A program made the position numbers and the translations under genes. 64,000 bases of DNA from Allolobophora icterica (Eukaryota > Annelida > Clitellata > Crassiclitellata > Lumbricidae): positions 2,863,692-2,927,691 of the forward strand of contig OY744606.1 of the NCBI GenBank assembly GCA_963556255.1, written 5' to 3'. The notes beneath the pieces are model-generated. The model made no database searches. It had not been told where the DNA came from and worked only from the letters and a program-made list of their open reading frames with translations. Positions 56,601-64,000 of the stretch are shown piece after piece; the first letter of the stretch is position 1; each line of letters begins with the position of its first letter.

Positions 56601-59600
56601 AAAGCCAGGCAGACAGAGTGTCAGTTGCGCGAGACATCACGCGAACAGCACTCAGAGCATCCCTTGCAGAGCAATGCAAGTAAGATTGGAGATCATCAGC
56701 GTAAGAGTGGCTAGACAGAGCAATAGCAGCAAGAACAGATTCAAGGTCAGCAGTAAAGAGGATATAAAGAAGAGGGCCAAGCACGGAACCCTGGGGGAGG
56801 CCAACAGGTACAGGAATCCAAGGGGAACGCGAGGAGTGGAAGACAGTAGACGAAGAGCGGTCAGATAGGTATGAGGAAAGCCACTGTAGAGGTAAGTTGG
56901 AGATACCAAAGGAGGTAGAAAGGCGACGAATGGCACTAGAGAAGTAATTTCAATCAATGGGATAACTGGCATGCCTCAGCGTAATGCATAAGAAGAGTGC
57001 CGATGCAAAAATCGGCATTAGTAGTCAGTTGATTACGTCAAACGAATTCGTTAGCCTACCTGTGAAGTAGTTATTCGCTGGCCTGAACCAATGAAGAGAA
57101 CGCGACGAGGCTGCAAGAGATTAACAATTTTCTCATCACTGGAATGAATCAATTTACGTATGGTGTGTACACATCTCAAAATTTATATAGCTAGCACCCT
57201 TAACAGGGTGCAGTATTCTTACTATGCATCAGATTGCCGATAGATGATGACCGACTGCAGACTGAGCTCTGGTCTTCTCAACTGCCCAGGTTTCGACTGG
57301 GCTTCTCCAATGTCCGAAAAGTATTGATATTTAAGTTACATTGTGATGTAGAAAAGGCAGACATATGAGTTGCAGTTATCCTGCATTAATTCGAAGACAA
57401 CCTCATAACTAATAAGCTGTAAATGTTGCACCAATTCAACAGAAGCAAGTGTTTTGCAACTGAGATGTTAGCAAACCTGTTGTCTTTCGGATCTCGTGCT
57501 CTGCGCGGCTCCGTTGCGTTCGGCAGGAATACGGTTGCAAGCGATCAGCATCCTTGAAGCTGCCGGCCTAGGACTCCTCTTGCTAGGAGAATGTGACCAC
57601 CCTGATATTCCACAGAAATCATACAGCATTATGAAGGGACAGAAAAACTTTCATGTTACTAGTGGAAGACAAGGGATGAAGCGAATGAGTTAGAATCAGA
57701 ACTGAATTTTTATTGAGCACTGAATTCATATACATCTACATTACAAGTATATTTGTCCCCTTAACTATGCAACATTGGAATCAAAACCTTCAAACAATCA
57801 CTCAGATTAAAAAAGAAAACTAAAAATGACAGTCTTCCGCTATATGGACAGCCCAGTTTCCAACAAATTCTGCCAGACGGGAGCATTTGAACTGTGTCAG
57901 AGGGTGAAATGCAAGATGGCAAACTGGTCTGTAACAGTGCAGAATATCAGCTGCACAAGTGCAAAAACAAGTCTACAAATTAGACGATATTTCATTCTAA
58001 TTTTAAGCCTCTATTTTGAATCAGAATGAACCAGGCACCCAACAGTCCTCTGGTTAAGACTGCTCATCCACTCCATGGCAATGTTAGTGCTTTAGATACC
58101 GTTCTTATTTTTTTATTCTTACCTGTGACATATACACGTTTCGCCACAGAAATGGGCGATTCTCTCGCAGGGCTGGCAATGTCAAAGGTCACCCGAGGAC
58201 GTCTGCCGAGCGGGGCACCAGCACAGCACGCCTGCAGAAACAAAAAGGGGTATCAATGATAGCAATGGTTCTGTGTTCACGCAACAGACTAAGCAACAGA
58301 TTAGCTCTTCGTTTAACGAGATCCACAACCAGTGAAGATATTCCAGACTCACTGCAGATCATACGAGTTTCCCTTTTATGATATCAACTCTCAGTTCTTA
58401 TGTATGTATGATACATGTACATTGTACATGCACAAGTGAGGCACGGTTGCCGGATGGATAGAGTGTGTAAGGGTCTTGAGCAAGTCCTTGACTTACAACT
58501 GCTGAGCACCATACATGTTCTGTCATACAGTTGTGATTGCAGTGCACTTGTGAACTTTGGAAGGAGTGCAGTATATCAAATAACAGTTGTATATTCTAAA
58601 CGAACACATCAAGCATCTTTAAGTAAGTAGCTCTCACAGAAATACATCTCACAACAACCTAAGCTGTGTAAAATTCGGTAAGAACAGAAAGAGCATAATT
58701 ACAAAAGCCAGCATAATGTGATTTGTATTTGTAATTGTAATTACAAGCACATTGTAATTGTGATCCGACATATATAAAGCACCACTTCATGAAAAAACTC
58801 ATCAGTGGCACTCTCGACCCAAACCAGTGAAATTACTGTCGAATAATACAGACTACTTCATTTTGTGATTCAGCATTTAATATTGAAACATGTCTACAAA
58901 CGCCTGACGATAGTCCACACGGTGACATGACTTCTTCAACTGCAACTGCTTGATGCAGTCTTTATCTCTTGATCTATACCATATTCATATTTTATGGATT
59001 GACTATTCTTTCTGTATTTACCTGCTGCTGTCCGATTGTAGCTTCATCTGTCTTTCCAGCATTTTTCAAAATCCCAGTTGCTTTTCTCCGCAAGCCTGTA
59101 AAACAGACACAAACTCATGCAAGCATAATGCCACATAGCTATACCATAGTATTTAGGCCTAATAACCTCAATAAGCTCATTTTCATAACATCAGTCTGTA
59201 GGCTTATCCCCTAACGGTCTAGAACTAAGTGGGCTTATAGCTTACAGAATTCAACCTTATGGTAATGGTAATTGCATATACAGCACCACTTCAGGAGAGA
59301 CTCATTAGAGGCACTCCCAACGTAACACAATGAAACCAAGATAAAAAATATGGCCTTCAAGCATCTGCAGAGGAGACAAAGAGAGGCTGAGAAGCCCATG
59401 ACTGCTGCTAACAGATTCATCAGGCTTATAAGCTGCCTCCTCTCATCCCTATTTCTATTCCTCCTTTTGTCTGCTTCTGCTTCTGTCTATCTGTCTGACT
59501 GTGTCTCCAAAATTACCCGGTCTTGCAGGTACGCTTTTGCTTCTGCAATCGTCAGCACCACACACGTGTAATGGCTCAAATAACAAAATATGGATATGCA

Positions 59601-61747
59601 AATGCAACTTGGTCTTCGTTCTAAAGCCAGACTTTGAAACAAAGCACAGAACATACGATCACTATGACACAACGCATCAACTCAAAATCTTCTTTGTGCA
59701 CCTAAGCTCTTCACTAGAAAACAAGTACCTTACCAAACCTTCTCTGAGCCTTGTGGTTGAAAGTGCTGAAGAAAGGGGAACTTAATTCGTTAAATACCAC
59801 TATTGTCTTTGAACTAACCTGGCTCACAATTCATCACCGTGCAGTCTTTAGGTTTTGGAACCTTTACATCTGACGACGACACAATGGGGCTGAAAAACAA
59901 TAGCAACGTTTCACGCACATTAATTAGATCGGTCAAGTATGAATGCCTGACATTGACACTATTATTGTTAGAGGTTAAAGTCATCGATGTTCTGTATTGA
60001 GGTCGTCTGTTCAATTCTGAGCTCTGGAAGGAGGGCAATATCAAATATTCATATTGTACAGCTGTAAGTATTAACAATTTTACTATCAACTTCTTCTTCT
60101 TCTTCTTTGGTTCTCTGCCCTTAGGCAGGTTCGTATGTCCAACGGCGCCATTCCTCTCGATGTTGAGCTTCCGCTTTCATCTGTCTGTAGCCGTCCCTCT
60201 TTATTGTCCAGTCTAGGAACATTGTTCTTGGTCTTCCTCTTGTCTTTTTCCCTTCCATTCTACCCTCGATGATATCTCGTAGCAGGGAATTTCCTCTCAT
60301 TATATGGCCAATCCATCTTCTTTGACGCTCTCTGATTGTCCTCATCATGGATCTCTCCTCTCCCACCATTTGCAGTACTTCGTCGTTTGTCTTGTGCTCT
60401 GTCCAGCTGATTCTCTCCATTCTACGCCATATCCACATTTCGAAGGCTTCTATCCTATTGATGTCCTCCCCTCTTATAGTCCACGTTTCAGATCCGTATA
60501 GAACCACACTCCATACCAGCGTCTTATGGAGTGTGGTTCTATCAACTATCAACATGAGCTAAAATTAAAACATTATGGAGTTCTTCAATCAATCAATCAA
60601 TCAATCAATCAAATTCGTTTATTCATACATTAAGCTGACACAGACGCAACTTACAATCGCCTCTCTGCCTAGCTGGTTTCCCCTTCGATCGTCTGTCCAT
60701 AGATTACCTGGTGGTTCCCCGGATGCACACCACTACCACCAAGTCCAGAAGTTCTGCCTTGTTTGGCCCGTCCATATGAAATCATTTTCCTCAGGATCTG
60801 CGGCATGAGCTCCTTAGTCTCTCTCCCACTCGGTTCTGAAAGCGCTTGAAAACTTTCCTCTTTGTCAGTAATGACACTGGCCCACTGACCTTTCTGAGTG
60901 GTATTTTATAAATTTTTAATTATAATTACAGAAACTATCATTAAAAGTTTTGGAGAACAGAGTCAGACAAAGAACAGCAAGTACAAAAGCTGTGAAGTAC
61001 CTTTGAATCTGATTCATTTGAAGTCGTGCGATATCTGGATGTCTGGGACTTGGCTTTGAAATGTCAAGACACTGTATGGGAGTGGCACTTGTACCGTCAC
61101 TTCGAATGAGAGCCTTGCTCAGGTTAAACTCTTCAACCTAAACATATCGAAAACCAATCATCTATGATTACAAATTCGTCTAAAACGACCCTTGATTGTT
61201 ATGCTTCATGATTGTCTCAATATCAACATGCGTAATTAATCTAATTAATTAATCTAAGCTCTCATATAATCAAATGCCTTCTGTAATGCCATTATCGCAA
61301 TGTACAGAATACCAAACAATGGTTCTTTTAAGTGTAATCGTAATCATAGCTGTTTCGATCAGTAGCGCTGCTGAGAAGTTCATAAAAGGTTCCAAGTAAA
61401 CACTTTGATACGTACACTATATCACACATTGATAGCACACAAATTTGGGTATTCCACGGTCATATACATATATATACATACTATGATATATATATATATA
61501 TATATATATAAACAGGAGCAATTGGTTACATAAACATTAATTAACCATAATTACGACATTAAGAAACCATGATTTGCAAATCTCTACTTGAGCAACAATA
61601 TTATGCAAAGGAAAAGACAATGTGGTTTAGTGACCTTAGTGGATTTCATTTCCTTCTTCCTGGCTTCCAACTGCGACTCAAAGAGCTGGTGCGCTCGTGA
61701 GAAATCAGGAACTGGTCGAACTCGGCTTCTCCTTGCGGACATTTCTC
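50632..61747 (-). CDS. Unidentified protein with RVTF PP1-docking motif, coiled coil and 21-residue repeats
   Basis: Exons, right to left: 61635-61747 (ATG at 61740-61742), 61001-61137, 59819-59889, 59022-59095, 58123-58231, an unresolved small exon, 57477-57582, 52334-54153, 51438-51717 and 50632-50661 (ending HFVPISPSP). All listed boundaries fit GT-AG and phase, except that 58123-58231 ends in phase 1 while 57477-57582 needs phase 2, so one exon is missing. The N-terminus reads [32 protein letters not shown] (RVTF about 143-146) matches the RVxF docking motif for protein phosphatase 1. The big exon has basic SP motifs (KKSPVRK), a coiled coil ([11 protein letters not shown]...[12 protein letters not shown]) and the repeats. 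The layout weakly recalls mitotic chromosome/microtubule proteins such as Repo-Man or NuSAP; this is inference only. Introns hold LINEs and the large hairpin. Confidence 0.65.
52640..53210 (-). repeat. 63-bp coding minisatellite in the big exon
   Basis: Four strong copies (about 52945-53205) of a 21-residue unit, [20 protein letters not shown] plus one residue, followed towards the C-terminus by about five increasingly diverged copies. The array is acidic and stays in frame. Confidence 0.9.
54348..54460. repeat. 54-bp near-perfect inverted repeat (hairpin)
   Basis: Left arm 54348-54401, loop ATAGC (54402-54406), right arm 54407-54460; 53 of 54 pairs match (one G/A difference). It lies in the intron upstream of the big exon. 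No terminal target duplication was seen. Confidence 0.97.
55760..56980 (-). mobile_element. 5'-truncated LINE (reverse transcriptase half)
   Basis: The minus strand encodes about 380 residues of reverse transcriptase: [17 protein letters not shown], the catalytic [36 protein letters not shown] and WNDLP, with a stop at 55825. The 3' end folds: AGCGCCTCT and AGAGGCGCT are 9-bp complements around a 15-base loop, followed by TATATAAATTT and a (TTGA)n tail at about 55770-55795. The endonuclease half is missing. Style is of the CR1/L2/Daphne group; clade not fixed. Confidence 0.9.
58750..58850 (-). mobile_element. LINE/SINE tail fragment
   Basis: Shares TATAAAGC(A/G)...CACTTCA(T/A)GAAAAAACTC and CAGTGAAAT(T/A)ACTGTCGAATAAT with 31195-31258. 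Both are dead 3' ends of one family. Confidence 0.55.
59260..59400 (-). mobile_element. 5'-truncated LINE end
   Basis: Same family as 33760-33900: CACCACTTCAGGAGAGACTC, AACACAATGAAACCAAGAT and CTTCAAGCATCTGCAG. Confidence 0.6.
60088..60560 (-). mobile_element. 5'-truncated LINE of a second clade
   Basis: A minus-strand frame of about 140 residues with [29 protein letters not shown] and [13 protein letters not shown], the C-terminus of a different non-LTR family, ending at a (GAA)n tail (about 60089-60104). Its 5' breakpoint coincides with an 18-bp inverted repeat (60498-60542). Confidence 0.85.
60588..60830 (-). mobile_element. LINE 3' tail fragment
   Basis: A (CAAT)n run at 60588-60611 followed by TCGTTTATTCATACATT and GC-richer sequence. 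The arrangement matches the 3' end at 26471-26520. Confidence 0.5.
61440..61512. repeat. (TA)n microsatellite
   Basis: An imperfect then perfect TA run ending near 61511, in the first intron of the unidentified gene. Confidence 0.95.
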
Positions 61748-62253
61748 CTACACAAAAAAAACAACAGCAAACTGGCTTTCAGAACCTCGTAAATTATTGT
61801 AGACGACATCTTAGAACTCTTGGTAGTTTGCACTTTGGGGTGAATAACAAGTCTCCTGGTCTGCCCTGTACACGCGAACCCCACCCAATATTTACTTCCA
61901 TACTTTGCTTTTCATAAGCAAAGGTAAAGGGGTTTCTGTGTTTGTTCTCTGCACGAGTTAATTTGTAATTTGTAACTGAACATTTATATAACGGGGACCC
62001 TATATAACGCCACTCAAAGTGCATAACAAGTCAGAGGCGCATCTGCACTAGCTTATATGATGTTAAATCTCCCAAAGCTAAATCTCCAACATGGAAACGT
62101 ATTTTGCTGGGAAATACCCTTGCTGGAAATTATCAAACACACCTTTAAAGCTAAAATTGTTCTTATTACTTGCTATAAACACTGTTTGCCTGTACAAACT
62201 TATTTAACACATTACACATGATCAAAACATGTCTAAAATGCAGTTCCTAATTG
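61748..62253. other. Upstream flank of the unidentified gene
   Basis: The acceptor before exon 61635-61747 implies an earlier exon to the right. None could be identified. Dispersed-repeat fragments only. Confidence 0.4.
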
Positions 62254-62501
62254 GGGTCCGGCCCGAATCCCCGAATCCCCGAAAACGCTGAAAATACATA
62301 AAAGCCCGATTTCCGAAAACAGTTTTATAGAAAGCGACAGAACTCCCGAAAACTATTAAAAGTTAAATTGTAAACTCTTTTACGTGACATAGATCTAGCG
62401 TGGCCTTGCATTCATCCGACTTCTATTTTCAGTTACATTTTCATCACTAATCGATTTGGGGGATCCGGCCGAAATTCGTTTCGGGGATTCGGGTTGACCT
62501 C
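62254..62501. mobile_element. MITE, about 248 bp, with 8-bp target duplication
   Basis: Inverted ends ending in the shared word CCCGAATCCCCG; flanked by the perfect repeat CCTAATTG (62246-62253 and 62502-62509). No coding capacity. Confidence 0.8.
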
Positions 62502-62508
62502 CCTAATT

Positions 62509-63363
62509 GTGCTTTTAAAAACCACGCGTTGGTAAAAATCTTTCGAGTGGGATATAAAGTAATATTCAACAAAAGAACTGCCTTGCCCTCTTATCCTCCT
62601 CGTGCTTTCAACTCAAAAACACCACCGTAGTCGTCTGCCGGTCTATTATTATTACTATTTTTTATTAATTAAATTTGTAACGCGCGCATGGTCACACCGA
62701 AATGTGAATCTTCGGCTTTCAACTCGGAACCCAACCTGACTAAATCTGCCTCACAGATTTTGTTTTAACTAAGCAACTGTGATGCGCTGTCTCCACGACT
62801 TAGCCTTTTGAGCGATAAAACTCCAAATACTGTGCTCCAAAACTCCAAATCCACGTATTCACGATTGCTACGCACTGGTCTACTATCAACTAATGTTAAG
62901 AGCGGTCAAATAAGGTTACTTTAAAACAAAACTTTCCTCACCAGTAGTTAGCTATTCGCAATCAAACAGAACAATACACTGCAAATCTGCAGGTCGATTT
63001 TATTTACTTTAAATTTAAAATATTTAGAAAAAAACACAATTTCAAACTTTGCGCCAGTTGCGCCATAGACTAAATACTGAAGTCTAGCTTCTACTATTGA
63101 TGACCACACCGTGGAGCGCCACCTTGTGACTGCTTGAACGTTGGCTTCATTCTACAGCACGATAATAATAATAATCTTCGTTTAATATCTTCAAACTGAC
63201 AATAACGCAGTATTATTACTAATGTTTAAACTGCAGGTTTTGCTAAGTGTGCTTTTAAGAACCACGCGTTGGTCAAAATCTTTCGTGTGGGATATAAAGT
63301 AATGTTCAACTAAACACTGCCTTGCCTTCTTATCCTCCTCGTGCTTTCAACTCAAAAACACCA
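62509..63363. repeat. Pair of ~117-bp direct repeats
   Basis: 62509-62625 and 63249-63363 are about 90 percent alike, sharing AACCACGCGTTGGT and CTTATCCTCCTCGTGC. The likeness continues weakly to the left (ATGTxTAAAxTGCAG) on both sides of the MITE in the first copy. Confidence 0.85.
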
Positions 63364-64000
63364 ATGATCATTAACGTAACACTGTAACTGTAATTGCAAG
63401 TTTTTTAAGTAAGTAAGTATATTCTTTGTTACTACCAACTGCTTATACCGCGCTTTGGTTTACACAAATTTAATACGATATAAGCATTCTTGTCAAAGAT
63501 GTTTTCCACATTAGATTGTACGCCCTATGTATTACTCGGTGATGTAGTCTCGGCCTCACGGAATAGTGTTGTGGCCTCAGAGGTGGGAGGTGAGGATTCA
63601 GCACATGATCTTGGTCACGCAGTAGGCCTACCGCAGCGATAAGGCCCCTGTCTGGTAGGCTACACGACTGCTGGAGGTGGGGCTATCCAGACGGTCCATC
63701 AGGAACTGCAGTCTATCCCGCTTCTGTTGACCCGCGAAGTCCCACCATGCCGGGCCGCGTATAACATAGGGGCTAATGTGGTCAATTTGTAATTACGACA
63801 CTTTTTATAACATCGTTAGTTGCAAGCTACTTCTAGCATGCTTTACAGAAACACGCAAACACTGTCTACTGTCAGTGCAAATGCTAATGTTCGGATTATA
63901 GTTACCGGGTACCTAGCAAGTATACAGTTTTAACTGTTTTTTAACCATGAATGCTTTCGGCTTCCTGAAGACTGTTCCAGGTACGCGGGTCAGCGACCCG
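63364..64000. other. Right-edge sequence, nothing recognised
   Basis: A GC-richer patch at 63545-63760 looks like a dispersed repeat. No gene, tRNA or reliable element was identified. Confidence 0.4.

Noticed and set aside
57826..58029. 67-residue plus-strand frame starting [10 protein letters not shown]
   Set aside because: No recognised domain, no supporting splice signals on the plus strand, and it lies in an intron of the minus gene; not defended as a gene.

Overview
The window is animal nuclear DNA. Genes are split by many GT-AG introns, intergenic space is packed with tRNA-derived SINEs, truncated non-LTR retrotransposons (LINEs), hAT-type elements and MITEs, and four genes encode clear metazoan orthologues. 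Abundant short hAT-like elements and the CpG-rich look of exons against AT-rich introns suggest an invertebrate, plausibly a marine one, but the sequence does not settle the phylum.

Layout, left to right. (1) 1-5822, minus: VPS8, five exons, C-terminus off the left edge. (2) 9391-18150, plus: one 8.76-kb coding exon for an unidentified 2919-residue protein with two arrays of a 7-residue repeat, three further repeat blocks, an AT-hook and five C-terminal C2H2 fingers. (3) 21912-24799, minus: a complete Galpha12/13 gene in three exons, with a duplicated splice donor and a splice acceptor multiplied in tandem. (4) 27696-36767, plus: a complete FRA10AC1 gene in 13 exons. (5) 38202-42360, minus: a complete CHMP3/VPS24 gene in six exons. 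(6) 42400-50600: a transposon-rich stretch in which a 2.2-kb hAT element with perfect target-site duplications sits inside an older foldback element. (7) 50632-61747, minus: an unidentified gene with a PP1-type RVTF motif, a coiled coil and a 63-bp coding minisatellite; one intermediate exon is unresolved. The last 2.2 kb holds MITEs and an old duplication.

The genes are housekeeping loci: endosomal tethering (VPS8 of CORVET), ESCRT-III (CHMP3), G-protein signalling (Galpha12/13), a spliceosome-associated factor (FRA10AC1) and two probable nuclear or chromosomal proteins. They do not form a recognisable functional cluster. Orientation alternates, giving divergent pairs (VPS8/zinc finger, Galpha/FRA10AC1) and convergent pairs (zinc finger/Galpha, FRA10AC1/CHMP3). 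The last pair shares a near-palindromic poly(A) signal.

The strongest candidate for something undescribed is the giant repeat-rich zinc-finger gene. The best mechanistic curiosities are the repeat-multiplied splice sites in the Galpha gene, the 54-bp near-perfect hairpin at 54348-54460, and SINEs that share their 3' tails with LINEs in the same window. All exon models were worked out by eye from splice consensus, reading phase and remembered family sequences; no search was run.
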